From the NCBI GenBank assembly GCA_964556425.1, contig CAZKWC010000029.1, forward strand, positions 1-36,497: a DNA stretch of 36,497 nt, given 5' to 3'. The translations under genes and the position numbers were made by a program. Shown in pieces: positions 22,072 through 30,601 of the stretch. The DNA comes from JALQUL01 sp964556425 (lineage in GTDB: Bacteria; Pseudomonadota; Gammaproteobacteria; Burkholderiales; Burkholderiaceae_C). The notes under the pieces were generated by a model that worked only from the letters and a program-made list of their open reading frames with translations, did no database searches and was not told the origin of the DNA. Numbering within the stretch: the stretch's first letter is position 1; each line of letters opens with the position of its first letter.

Positions 22072-23484
22072 ATGACCAAGCTCCAAGACCCCTGTATCAA
22101 TGAAGAATTATTATCCAAGTTTGATGTACCAGGACCGCGTTACACCTCTTATCCTACAGCGGATCGTTTTAACAACGGTTTTGGTGAGCAAGATTGGTTA
22201 AATGCGCTTACTATTCGAGGCGAAAATATTGGCTTAGTGGGAGGAACCGCTGGCGCAGGTCCCCTGTCCATTTACATTCATATTCCGTTTTGCGAGTCGC
22301 TATGTTATTACTGCGCCTGTAATAAAATTATTACTAAAAAACGCGATAAGTCAGTTGAATATTTAAATTATTTGTACAAAGAAATTGATCTTGTCTTGCA
22401 GTCCTTAGGCCGCTCACAAGTAGTATCTCAATTGCATTTAGGCGGTGGTAGCCCGACCTTTTTGTCAGACCAACAATTACAACAATTATTTGATTTTTTA
22501 CGTCAGCGCTTTAAGTTGCAGGCAACAGGTGAGTATGCCATTGAGGTTGATCCACGCACCATCAATGCGCAGCGTTTAAAAGCGCTTAAAGCGATTGGTT
22601 TTAATCGCCTTAGTTTTGGCGTGCAAGATTTTGATGAAAATGTGCAAAAAGCAGTGCACAGGGTACAGCCTTTTGAGCAGGTAAAAGAGCTCATGCAAGA
22701 GGCACGAGATTTGGGATTTAAATCTATCAATGTAGATTTAATTTATGGCCTACCTTTGCAATCACCCAGTAGCTTTGATAAAACCTTAGAGCAAGTGGTC
22801 GCCATTTCGCCCGATAGAATTGCACTCTATGCCTATGCCCATTTACCGCAACGTTTTAAACCTCAGCGCCGAATTGCCGATCATCAAATACCAGCAGCCC
22901 CAGATAAACTCACCATGTTGTCTAGGTCGCTTGATTATTTACAAAAAGCGGGTTATGTGTATGTGGGGATGGATCATTTTGCTAAAGCCACTGACCCTTT
23001 AGCGGTAGCGAAACGTCAAGGTCGCTTACACCGTAATTTCCAAGGTTATAGTACTCAACCTGATTGTGATTTATTGGCTCTAGGCGTGTCTTCTATTAGC
23101 AAAATGGGTGGGGTCTATTCGCAAAATGTAAAAACACTCGAAGAGTATTACGACCTTCTTGACCAAAATTTATTGCCCGTCGAAAAAGGTCTGTTAATGA
23201 CCCGTGATGATTTAATTAGACGGGAAATTATTATGGCTTTAATGTGCCATGGCAGCTTGGTCTATGAATCAATTAACTTAGCCTATTTAATTGAAGCCAA
23301 AACCTATTTTGCTAAAGAGTTAAAAGAATTGGAGCATTTTGTAAAAGATGGATTATTACAAATGGATGATTCTGGTTTACAAGTCACTGCTATGGGTTGG
23401 TATTTTGTAAGAGGTATAGCCATGGTGTTTGATAAATATTTGCAGGTCAGTCAAGATCACAGTCGGTTCTCTAAAATTGTTTGA
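22072..23484 (+). CDS. hemN: Oxygen-independent coproporphyrinogen III oxidase
   Basis: HemN is a radical SAM enzyme converting coproporphyrinogen III to protoporphyrinogen IX without oxygen, supplying haem to the cbb3 oxidase at low oxygen. I use the ATG at 22072 (470 residues); the frame opens at a TTG at 22045 and neither start has a clear Shine-Dalgarno. Key parts are FDVPGPRYTSYPTADRF, the cluster motif FCESLCYYCACN with C74, C78 and C81, the SAM-binding GGGSPTFL, EVDPRTI, and FGVQDFDENVQKAVHRVQP. Placement behind an FNR-like box and divergent from fnr is typical of anaerobic hemN genes. Confidence 0.97.
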   Translation: MTKLQDPCINEELLSKFDVPGPRYTSYPTADRFNNGFGEQDWLNALTIRGENIGLVGGTAGAGPLSIYIHIPFCESLCYYCACNKIITKKRDKSVEYLNYLYKEIDLVLQSLGRSQVVSQLHLGGGSPTFLSDQQLQQLFDFLRQRFKLQATGEYAIEVDPRTINAQRLKALKAIGFNRLSFGVQDFDENVQKAVHRVQPFEQVKELMQEARDLGFKSINVDLIYGLPLQSPSSFDKTLEQVVAISPDRIALYAYAHLPQRFKPQRRIADHQIPAAPDKLTMLSRSLDYLQKAGYVYVGMDHFAKATDPLAVAKRQGRLHRNFQGYSTQPDCDLLALGVSSISKMGGVYSQNVKTLEEYYDLLDQNLLPVEKGLLMTRDDLIRREIIMALMCHGSLVYESINLAYLIEAKTYFAKELKELEHFVKDGLLQMDDSGLQVTAMGWYFVRGIAMVFDKYLQVSQDHSRFSKIV

Positions 23485-23564
23485 AATCGGTTTTTGTTGG
23501 TTCAATAAAAACGGTTTTTTAGGTCCGCTTTTGGTTTTTGTTGTACTTGGCTTTTTCACCCATA

Positions 23565-23610
23565 GCAATGGCTATTAGAGGTAAGCAAAATCTGTCTAAT
23601 AGCCGTTTGC
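23565..23610 (+). repeat. Hairpin downstream of hemN
   Basis: GGCTATTAGA (23570-23579) pairs with TCTAATAGCC (23595-23604), and the flanks GC-AA and TT-GC extend the stem. There is no T-run, so a terminator role is doubtful. The spacer 23485-23759 also has an 11-base direct repeat GGTTTTTGTTG (23489-23499, 23533-23543) and a TATAAT at 23713-23718 that may be the -10 for the next gene. Confidence 0.5.
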
Positions 23611-23759
23611 CATCCGCATCATGCCCGCATACAGTTTAGTTTTGCAGTGGTTTTTTGAGCATTTCCCAGTTGCTTAAAACCCTTTCAATTATGCTGTGTT
23701 TCCTAGGCATCCTATAATCTCTATTTGTAGTTTACTGGCCGTTTGTGGCTCCTTATAAA

Positions 23760-24449
23760 ATGTTGAATCAATTGCTACTAACTGCTTTTGTCATGGGAAT
23801 TGCTGGAGGCCCTCATTGTGTAGTGATGTGTGGCGCAGCATGTGCAGGGGTGGGGCAAGCACAAGGCCGTAAGGGTTTTTTTGCGCTGAGTCAATTTCAT
23901 ATCGGGCGCTTAATTGCTTACTCCATTTTAGGTTTTGTGGCAGCTTTTTCCATGCAAGCTGTGGGTTGGTTAAGTGCGCAATTAGTGGTGCTAAGACCTG
24001 TTTGGTCATTGATGCATGTGGCCATGATGGTGCTTGGCTTGTTCTTATTGGTAAAAGGGGAACAACCTTTATTTTTAGACGCAGGTGCTAAAAAAGCATG
24101 GCTTTGGATTAGAAAAAAAACCCAAGCACATGCTGAATCTGGCTTTAAAGGTTTTCCATTTATTTTGGGTTTGGCTTGGGCCTTTATGCCTTGTGGTTTG
24201 CTTTATTCTGCTCTAATGGTAGCCGGTTTAGCCAACAGTCCCATCATGGGTGCGGGTGTGATGCTGTCCTTTGCATTGGCTAGTAGCCTTTCTTTAATTG
24301 TGGGGCCTTGGTTGCTACTGCGCCTAAGAGGTCTTGGCAATGGCTCGTTAGGAATACGTTTAGCAGGGTTGGCTTTGGCTGCTGTTTCGGCTTATGCACT
24401 TTATATGGGCTTGGTACATAATGAGGCGCCTTGGTGCGTCACTATTTAG
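23760..24449 (+). CDS. TauE/SafE-like (COG2836) membrane protein of the cbb3 cluster
   Basis: A 229-residue polytopic membrane protein with about six spans. The N-terminal GGPHCVVMCGAACAG and the later FMPCGLLYSALMVA are the Cys-containing repeats of the COG2836 / DsbD-like transmembrane family, often found beside cbb3 oxidase genes and thought to help copper or redox delivery. The GTG at 23745 would add five residues; I prefer the ATG at 23760. No strong ribosome binding site is seen. The exact substrate cannot be read from sequence; the old name sulfite exporter is probably wrong for this subgroup. Confidence 0.85.
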   Translation: MLNQLLLTAFVMGIAGGPHCVVMCGAACAGVGQAQGRKGFFALSQFHIGRLIAYSILGFVAAFSMQAVGWLSAQLVVLRPVWSLMHVAMMVLGLFLLVKGEQPLFLDAGAKKAWLWIRKKTQAHAESGFKGFPFILGLAWAFMPCGLLYSALMVAGLANSPIMGAGVMLSFALASSLSLIVGPWLLLRLRGLGNGSLGIRLAGLALAAVSAYALYMGLVHNEAPWCVTI

Positions 24450-24492
24450 CGAGTTAATCCAATCATTTATTTCAATCATTACTTTTATTGTG

Positions 24493-24512
24493 AGTCTTTT
24501 TTAAGACTTTTT
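24493..24512 (+). terminator. Short terminator between the TauE-like gene and mocR
   Basis: AGTCTT-TTTT-AAGACT followed by TTTTT, ending plus-strand transcription and overlapping the last codons of the convergent MocR gene. The stem is only 6 bp, so it is weak. Confidence 0.6.
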
Positions 24513-25973
24513 AAACATATTTAAATGGGCAATCACTGCTTGGCTAATAAGCGGTCCATGACTGCTTATTTGTTGCGGTGTGGCATATCCATAACCTACT
24601 ACCAGGCCTTGTAGAGCTGGTTTTTGAATACAGTAACTCGACAATGGTCGCACAATAACCCCCTGTTGTTCTAGTTGTTGGGCTAATAAATAATCTTTAG
24701 CAAAACTAGGCAATCTGATGCATAAATGTAAGCCCTGTTCTGCGCCTGCCATCACCGCTCCATGTGCTAGGCAAGGCTCCAATGAAGCGAGTAAAACTTT
24801 TCGCCTTAAGCCATAACTTAAACGTGCTTTTTTAAGGGCAGCTGAAAAATGTCCCATTTCAATGAATTCAGCCAAGGCTGCTTGAAGAGGCAATTGACCA
24901 GGACGATTGATATCGTAGTGGGCGACTTTAAAGGTTTTAACCAAAGTTTTTGGCACCACTAAATAGCCTAATTTAATACCTGGAAAAAGCACTTTTGAAA
25001 AAGTTCCCATATAAAGCACACGCCCATTAGGGTCTAGTCCTGCCAATGATGAAAGGGGCGGTCCAGAGAAGCGATATTCACTGTCGTAATCGTCCTCTAA
25101 CAACCATGCTTGATGTTGATGAGCAAGTTGTAAAATTTGATGTCGCCTTGCTAGACTCATTACCGTACCCGTGGGATATTGATGCGAGGGGGTAGTGTAA
25201 ATTAAGCGAGGTGCAAAATTTTGATCTTGCGCTTGAGGTGACATGCCGTCTTCATCTAAACCAATTGGATGAATCTGTAGTCCTGCCGCAGTAAACACTT
25301 TCCAAGCTCCCCAATAAACAGGATCCTCCATCCATACCGTGTCAAAAGGGTCAGCTAAGACCACACTACAAAGCATTAAAGATTGTTGTGTACCTGTGGT
25401 AATAATAATTTGGTCGGGCTCGACTTGAACTCCTCTAGATACCCTTAAGTAATGCGCTACCGCCTTGCGTAAAGGCGCATAACCCCCGTCACTGACATAA
25501 TCTAACATGTGCGAGTAGGGAGTACGCCAATATTTATTTTGTAGGCGTTGCCATTGCTTAATTGGAAAAGAGCTAAAGTCGGCGCTTAAATTCGATAGGG
25601 GTTGAACTTCTAATTCTGCCGAGTCGAAATGGGACTCTAAAGCCTGACCACGTTTTGAAATTTTAACCAGTGTTTCGGGGGGCCGACTTTCTTTGCGTTT
25701 ATTAACTTGCAATGATTCACTGACATATGTGCCGCTTCCAACTTTGCAATGAATATAGCCCTCTACGGTGAGTTGTGTGAGGGCTGCGGCAATGGTGTTG
25801 CGTGAAACTTTTAAATCACTGGCTAATTCCCGATTAGAGGGTAATCGGTCGCCTGCAGGAATAATACCTTCCATAATTGCTTTACGAAGTACTTCATAAA
25901 CACAACGGTGTAAGGGAAGTGCATTATTGACACTTAAAAGCCCCATTTCATGTAAAAGCAGGTCGCTGAGCAT
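24501..25973 (-). CDS. MocR/PdxR-type GntR regulator with aminotransferase-like domain
   Basis: A 490-residue regulator starting at the ATG at 25973, which has AGGG 8 bases upstream (the frame opens at 26030). An N-terminal GntR winged helix (about residues 15-85, with GDRLPSNRELASDLKVSRNTIAAAL) is joined to a fold-type I aminotransferase-like domain with PLP residues: ITTGTQQSLML, the LLEDDYDSEYR aspartate and the Schiff-base lysine K327 in GTFSKVLFPG. MocR regulators use PLP-bound small amines as signals. It is divergent from a puuA-like gene and a polyamine cluster, so it probably controls them in response to a polyamine or GABA-type amine; this is inferred from position. Confidence 0.93.
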   Translation of the reverse strand: MLSDLLLHEMGLLSVNNALPLHRCVYEVLRKAIMEGIIPAGDRLPSNRELASDLKVSRNTIAAALTQLTVEGYIHCKVGSGTYVSESLQVNKRKESRPPETLVKISKRGQALESHFDSAELEVQPLSNLSADFSSFPIKQWQRLQNKYWRTPYSHMLDYVSDGGYAPLRKAVAHYLRVSRGVQVEPDQIIITTGTQQSLMLCSVVLADPFDTVWMEDPVYWGAWKVFTAAGLQIHPIGLDEDGMSPQAQDQNFAPRLIYTTPSHQYPTGTVMSLARRHQILQLAHQHQAWLLEDDYDSEYRFSGPPLSSLAGLDPNGRVLYMGTFSKVLFPGIKLGYLVVPKTLVKTFKVAHYDINRPGQLPLQAALAEFIEMGHFSAALKKARLSYGLRRKVLLASLEPCLAHGAVMAGAEQGLHLCIRLPSFAKDYLLAQQLEQQGVIVRPLSSYCIQKPALQGLVVGYGYATPQQISSHGPLISQAVIAHLNMFKKS

Positions 25974-26031
25974 AGTAATTACCCTAGGATTGATATTATT
26001 TGTTAAAGTGGCTCTGTATGATAGATTCAAA

Positions 26032-26051
26032 TGGCACTTTTTAAAGTGCCA
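26032..26051. promoter_or_regulatory. Candidate MocR operator
   Basis: TGGCACTTT-TT-AAAGTGCCA is a 20-base near-perfect palindrome in the mocR/puuA divergent spacer. A related half-site TAAAGTGGC at 26004-26012 repeats TAAAGTGCC (26042-26050) 38 bases away in the same direction. MocR regulators often need direct repeats plus an inverted copy. A second inverted repeat TTTTCAC/GTGAAAA lies at 26188-26208. No consensus promoter is evident between 26052 and 26279. Confidence 0.6.
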
Positions 26052-26279
26052 ATTCTAGGCGAGAATGAACGTACAAAACAGGAATGAGACGGCAAAACTG
26101 AAAAATTCCTTACGCATGTCAGAAAGTTTTACATTTTGTTTAAAAACTAATTGACGTAGTTTTAAGCTTTGTGCAGGTGTTTTTTTATTTTCACTGTGAC
26201 GGTGAAAAATTGAGTGCTAGGCATAAAATAGCAAAGAGACTGTCAATCATGCGGACAAACTTTGAAAAGAGAGTAACTT

Positions 26280-27647
26280 ATGAATAGCAAAGATAACATG
26301 ACATTTAATGACCTCGAAAACTGGTTAAACGAGCGTCGTGTGACAGAGGTCGAGTGTTTGGTGCCCGACTTAACCGGGGTGGCAAGGGGCAAAATTTTAC
26401 CCCGCGAAAAATTCACTGAAGACCGTGGTATGAGAATTCCAGAGGCGGTAGTAGCAATGGGTGTGACGGGCGAAGTGCCTAGTCAAGGACCTTACTATGA
26501 CGTCATTAATCCGGTTGATCGTGATATGCATTTGCGTCCCGACCCTTCCACTGTTCGAATTGTGCCTTGGGCCACCGACCCTACCGCTCAAGTGATTCAT
26601 GATTGTTATGATCGTGATGGTAACTTGGTCACTTTTGCTCCGCGTAGTGTGTTGCGCCGAGTGGTTGACTTGTTTGAAAAAGACAATTTAAAAGCAGTGG
26701 TGGCACCAGAGCTTGAGTTTTATTTAGTCGCTCGCAACACCGATCCCAACACGGTGTTACGCCCTCCTATTGGACGTAGTGGCCGAGCAGAAACATCTAG
26801 GCAATCCTATAGCATTGATGCGGTTAACGAGTTCGATCCTTTATTTGAAGAGCTCTATGATTGCTGCGACAAAATGGAGCTCAATGTTGACACCTTGATT
26901 CATGAGGTGGGCGCTGGTCAAATGGAAATTAACTTTTTCCATGGTGCACCTTTAGGTCTAGCTGATGAAGTGTTTATGTTTAAACGCACGGTGCGTGAAG
27001 TGGCCATGCGTCATCAGATGTTTGCCACCTTTATGGCCAAACCAATTGCTGGTGAACCTGGCAGTGCCATGCACATTCATCAAAGTATTATTGACAAATT
27101 AACTGGAAAAAATATTTTCAGCAATGATGACGGTACTGCTTCAGAGGCCTATTACCACTATATTGGCGGCTTGCAACGATATATTCCTGCGGCTATGGCA
27201 TTGGTTGCCCCTTATGTGAATAGCTATCGCCGCTTAGCGCGCAATACTGCAGCGCCGATTAATATTGAGTGGGGTATTGATAACCGTTCAGTAGGTATTC
27301 GCTCGCCAATTTCTAGTCCAGAAGCACGCCGAATTGAAAACCGTGTGATTGGTGTAGATGCCAATCCTTATGTAGCAATGGCCATGACTTTGGCATGCGG
27401 TTATTTAGGGATGAAAAATAAAATCAAACCTAAACCAGAAATGAAAGGTGATGCCTATTTAGCACCGTTTTCATTGCCACGTAGTTTAGGTGAAGCCCTC
27501 GATAAATTACGCAACGAACCCGATCTTCACGAAATTTTAGGCAAAGACTTTATTAGTGTTTATATCGAAGTGAAAGAGCAAGAGTTTGAAGAGTTCATGA
27601 AGGTGATTTCACCTTGGGAACGCGAACATTTATTGTTGCATGTTTAA
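26280..27647 (+). CDS. puuA: Glutamine-synthetase-family protein, probable gamma-glutamylputrescine synthetase
   Basis: A 455-residue GS-I fold protein. Metal and substrate residues of the GS core are present: E144 and E146 (PELEFYLV), E209 and E216 (EVGAGQMEINF), H265 and H267 (AMHIHQS), and NRSVGIRSP with the following arginines. Length and sequence type fit PuuA/SpuI, which ligate glutamate to putrescine with ATP. The position next to a putrescine aminotransferase and a polyamine transporter supports this over nitrogen assimilation. GAGAG lies before the ATG. Related polyamine substrates such as spermidine or cadaverine cannot be excluded. Confidence 0.85.
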   Translation: MNSKDNMTFNDLENWLNERRVTEVECLVPDLTGVARGKILPREKFTEDRGMRIPEAVVAMGVTGEVPSQGPYYDVINPVDRDMHLRPDPSTVRIVPWATDPTAQVIHDCYDRDGNLVTFAPRSVLRRVVDLFEKDNLKAVVAPELEFYLVARNTDPNTVLRPPIGRSGRAETSRQSYSIDAVNEFDPLFEELYDCCDKMELNVDTLIHEVGAGQMEINFFHGAPLGLADEVFMFKRTVREVAMRHQMFATFMAKPIAGEPGSAMHIHQSIIDKLTGKNIFSNDDGTASEAYYHYIGGLQRYIPAAMALVAPYVNSYRRLARNTAAPINIEWGIDNRSVGIRSPISSPEARRIENRVIGVDANPYVAMAMTLACGYLGMKNKIKPKPEMKGDAYLAPFSLPRSLGEALDKLRNEPDLHEILGKDFISVYIEVKEQEFEEFMKVISPWEREHLLLHV

Positions 27648-27649
27648 AA

Positions 27650-27676
27650 AAAGGAGGCCTGTAAAAGGCTTCTTTT
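27650..27676 (+). repeat. Intercistronic hairpin puuA-aminotransferase
   Basis: Bases 27650-27660 pair with 27666-27676 (11 bp including two G-U pairs, core GGCCT/AGGC) around GTAAA, just after the puuA stop. It may be a weak attenuator or a processing site between the two genes. Confidence 0.5.
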
Positions 27677-27725
27677 AACCAAAGTACTATCAACCCAAAA
27701 AAAATCAAATATAGGACCAATAAAA

Positions 27726-29159
27726 ATGAGTTTAAGCCACGATATTATTAGCCCACCCGCCATTGTTAGACGTGCTCAACAAGTCGATACCAAACGTGTA
27801 CAAGCATTAGACAGTGCCCATTACATTCATCCTTTTACCGATCACGATGATTTAAGTACCCGTGGTTCAAGAGTCATGGTAAGGGCAGATGATATTTATG
27901 TTTATGACTCAGAGGGTAAAAAAATTCTAGATGCCATGAGTGGTTTGTGGTGTGTGAACGTAGGTTACGGCAGAAAAGCTTTGGCTGATGCCGCCTATCA
28001 ACAAACCATGACTTTGCCTTACTACAATAGTTTTTTCCAAACGACTAATGTACCAGCGGTGGAGTTGGCTGCTAAATTAACTCAGTTAGCCCCTAAAGTG
28101 GGTGATAGAAGTTTTGATCATGTGTTTTTCTCTTCTAGCGGTAGCGAGAGTAACGACACCAATGTTCGTATGGTACGTCGTTATTGGGATTTATTAGGTC
28201 AACCAGAGCGTAAAACCATTATCAGCCGACACAATGCGTATCACGGTAGCACCATGGCTGGCGCCTCTTTAGGCGGTATGTCGGGCATGCATGCGCAAGG
28301 CGATTTACCAATCCCTGGTATTGTGCATATTGACCAACCTTATTTTGAAGAAAATGCTTTAGCAGGTGAGTCTGAACATGATTTTGGACTCAGAATGGCT
28401 CGTCAACTCGAAGCTAAAATTCTTGAAATTGGCGCCGATAAAGTGGCCGCTTTTATTGGTGAACCAGTGCAAGGTGCAGGTGGCGTCATTATTCCTCCCG
28501 ACAGCTATTGGCCAGAGATTCAACGCATTGTTGATCAATACGGCATTTTATTAATCAGCGATGAAGTAATTTGCGCCTTTGGTCGTACAGGGCATTGGTT
28601 TGCCTACGAAAAATTCGGTTATAAACCTGATTTAGTGACTTTTGCTAAAGGCGTAACCAGTGGCTACATTCCATTGGGTGGTGTCATGGTGGGCAATCGT
28701 GTGGCCAAAGTGTTAATTGAAAAAGGTGGTGAGTTTAATCACGGTTATACCTACAGCGGACACCCAGTGGCTTGCGCAGTGGCTTTAGCCAATTTACAAA
28801 TCATGGAGCAAGAAAAGTTAGTAGATAAAATTAAAAATGATTCAGGCCCTTATTTAGCCGAAAAATTTGCGCAATTAACAGAGCACCCCTTAGTGGGAGC
28901 GGTTAAAACTTGTGGTTTTATGGCGGGTTTATTATTAGTGAAAAACAAAACCACCATGGAGCATTTTGATGCTAATTTGGCCGTAGGCATGATTTGTCGT
29001 AAGCATTGTTTTGGCAATGGCCTCATTATGCGTGCAGTGGGAGACCGAATGATTATTGCGCCTCCTCTGACTATGACCCACGAGCAAATTGACGAAATGA
29101 TGGGTTTGATTGTAAATGCTCTTAATTTAACTTATGAGGAAATAAAGTCACATCTCTAA
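27726..29159 (+). CDS. spuC: Class III aminotransferase, probable putrescine-pyruvate aminotransferase
   Basis: A 477-residue PLP enzyme of the omega-aminotransferase class. The N-terminal HYIHPFTDH and MSGLWCVNVGYGR, SSSGSESNDTNVRMVRRYW, RHNAYHGST, the PLP aspartate D279 (LISDEVICAFGRTG) and Schiff-base lysine K308 (TFAKGVTSGYIPLGG) match SpuC-type enzymes, which pass the amino group of putrescine or similar amines to pyruvate. An AGGA lies 13 bases before the ATG. Together with the puuA-like gene the cluster holds both the gamma-glutamyl and the direct transamination route. Confidence 0.9.
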   Translation: MSLSHDIISPPAIVRRAQQVDTKRVQALDSAHYIHPFTDHDDLSTRGSRVMVRADDIYVYDSEGKKILDAMSGLWCVNVGYGRKALADAAYQQTMTLPYYNSFFQTTNVPAVELAAKLTQLAPKVGDRSFDHVFFSSSGSESNDTNVRMVRRYWDLLGQPERKTIISRHNAYHGSTMAGASLGGMSGMHAQGDLPIPGIVHIDQPYFEENALAGESEHDFGLRMARQLEAKILEIGADKVAAFIGEPVQGAGGVIIPPDSYWPEIQRIVDQYGILLISDEVICAFGRTGHWFAYEKFGYKPDLVTFAKGVTSGYIPLGGVMVGNRVAKVLIEKGGEFNHGYTYSGHPVACAVALANLQIMEQEKLVDKIKNDSGPYLAEKFAQLTEHPLVGAVKTCGFMAGLLLVKNKTTMEHFDANLAVGMICRKHCFGNGLIMRAVGDRMIIAPPLTMTHEQIDEMMGLIVNALNLTYEEIKSHL

Positions 29160-29171
29160 GCGTATAAACTA

Positions 29172-29208
29172 ATAACCTGTGCCTTGAAATTTTTCTGACT
29201 CAGGTTAT
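29172..29208 (+). repeat. Inverted repeat between aminotransferase and binding-protein genes
   Basis: ATAACCTG (29172-29179) pairs with CAGGTTAT (29201-29208), loop 21 bases. No T-run follows. It lies just before the AGAGGGGG ribosome binding site of the next gene and may influence its translation or mRNA stability. Confidence 0.45.
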
Positions 29209-29228
29209 GATTTAGAGGGGGCTGTTGC

Positions 29229-30434
29229 ATGGGGCGCAGTCGCCTAATTTTTCTGAAAGCGATTATTATGAAAAAACAATTGTTGGTTGTTGCAATGGCT
29301 GCTGTATTTTTGGCCGCTTGCGGTAAAAAAGATGAAGCACCAATGGCTGCTGATCAAGCTTCTGCTGCTGCCTCTACGGCTTCTGCAAGCGCACCAGTAA
29401 ACACTGAGGAAAAAGTTCTGAACGTGTATAACTGGCCTGATTACATTCCAAAAGATACTTTGGCTAATTTTGAAAAAGCCACCGGAATTAAAGTTCAATA
29501 CCAAACTTTTGAAACCAATGAAGCGCTTCACGCTAAATTAGTGGCTGGCAATACAGGCTACGATATTGTGGTTCCTGGTACCTCTTTTGCAAAACCTCAA
29601 ATTGATGGCGGTTTGTTGCAAAAATTTGACAAAGCAGCAATGCCAAATTTTGCCAACATCGACCCTGGTGTTTTGGACAATATGAAAGGTGTTGACCCTA
29701 GCAATGAATATCTAATTCCTTGGGCATGGAGTTATACCACTGTAGGTATTAACAAAGGTAAGGTAGCAAAGGCTTTAGGCACTACACCTATGCCAGAAAA
29801 TGCATGGGACTTGGTTTTTAACCCAGAATACACCAAAAAATTAAAATCTTGCGGTATTGCCTTCCTTGATTCACCTACAGAGATTTTACCGCCTGCATTG
29901 CACTATATTGGCAAGCCTGCCTACACACCAACAGCCGACGACATCAAAGCAGCTGGCGCTGTTCTTGCAAAAGTACGCCCCGATATTCGTTTATTCTCTA
30001 GTACCATGATTGACGATTTAGCCGGTGGTAAAGCATGCGTGGCCTTAGGCTGGGCAGGTGATATTAATATCGCACGTGCTCGTGCGATTGAAAACAAAAA
30101 TGGCAACGACATCGAAGCTTTAATCCCTAAAACCGGTGGTTTGTTATTTGTGGACACCATGGCCATTCCTAAAGATGCCAAGCACCCAAAAAATGCCGTT
30201 GCATTTATGAATTTCTATCATGAAGCAAAAAATGCAGCTGCCTTAACTAACGAGTTGGGTTATGCAGCTGGTAACAAAGCAGCGATGGAGCATGTTGAGC
30301 CAGCATTAGCTAGCAACGCCACCATGTTCCCTACGCCTGAACAAATGAAAACTATGGTGCCACCTATTTCCTTTACTGATGATGTAAGAGGACTCATGAG
30401 CACCGCTTACACTGCATTCAAAAAGGGTAAATAA
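29229..30434 (+). CDS. potF: Polyamine ABC transporter substrate-binding lipoprotein
   Basis: Binding component of a PotFGHI/SpuDEFGH-type putrescine or spermidine importer. The mature part has the family start VLNVYNWPDYIPKDTLANFEKATG and the ligand-site aromatic and acidic residues (VGINKGK, LGWAGDINIARARAI). A lipobox LAAC is at residues 28-31, followed by an Ala/Ser-rich linker, so it should be lipid-anchored rather than free in the periplasm. Two starts are possible: the ATG at 29229, with a strong AGAGGGGG site (used here, 401 residues), or the ATG at 29268, which gives a classical signal peptide (MKKQLLVVAMAAVFLAAC, 388 residues) but has no good site. Confidence 0.92.
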   Translation: MGRSRLIFLKAIIMKKQLLVVAMAAVFLAACGKKDEAPMAADQASAAASTASASAPVNTEEKVLNVYNWPDYIPKDTLANFEKATGIKVQYQTFETNEALHAKLVAGNTGYDIVVPGTSFAKPQIDGGLLQKFDKAAMPNFANIDPGVLDNMKGVDPSNEYLIPWAWSYTTVGINKGKVAKALGTTPMPENAWDLVFNPEYTKKLKSCGIAFLDSPTEILPPALHYIGKPAYTPTADDIKAAGAVLAKVRPDIRLFSSTMIDDLAGGKACVALGWAGDINIARARAIENKNGNDIEALIPKTGGLLFVDTMAIPKDAKHPKNAVAFMNFYHEAKNAAALTNELGYAAGNKAAMEHVEPALASNATMFPTPEQMKTMVPPISFTDDVRGLMSTAYTAFKKGK

Positions 30435-30446
30435 ACAGCTGAATGG

Positions 30447-30601
30447 CTCGAGTCAGTTGTAGATTCAATACCAACTGCTTCGAGTTATTGAATGCACTAT
30501 CCCCATTGCTTCAGATCACCTCTAAACGGCTAAAAGCAATTACTTATTGTAGCTTGGCACTTTTAGATAATGGATAGTTGTGAATGGCAATGGGGTTTTT
30601 T
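30447..30601 (+). ncRNA. Structured intercistronic RNA ending in a terminator (candidate riboregulator)
   Basis: Several pairings fill the potF-potG spacer. Stem 1: 30447-30459 with 30472-30484 (11 of 13 pairs). Its loop ATTCAATA (30463-30470) is complementary to TATTGAAT just downstream (30486-30493), allowing a pseudoknot or switch. Then ACTATCC (30496-30502) with GGATAGT (30572-30578) competes with the terminator stem CCCCATTGC (30501-30509) / GCAATGGGG (30587-30595) followed by six T; inside is CTAAAAG/CTTTTAG (30530-30536, 30560-30566). The layout suits attenuation by a ligand or simple partial termination that gives more binding protein than permease. Downstream, 30602-30800 has a run of CTTTAAG-like repeats (30638-30662) and no gene. 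Confidence 0.5.
30501..30601 (+). terminator. Long-loop terminator after potF
   Basis: CCCCATTGC / GCAATGGGG (9 bp) closing a 77-base structured loop, followed by TTTTTT. It would limit read-through into potG. Confidence 0.6.

Noticed and set aside
30456..30464. Second GTTGTAGAT resembling a Cas12a repeat end
   Set aside because: It lies within a hairpin arm of the potF-potG spacer, without the TCTAC arm and without array periodicity.
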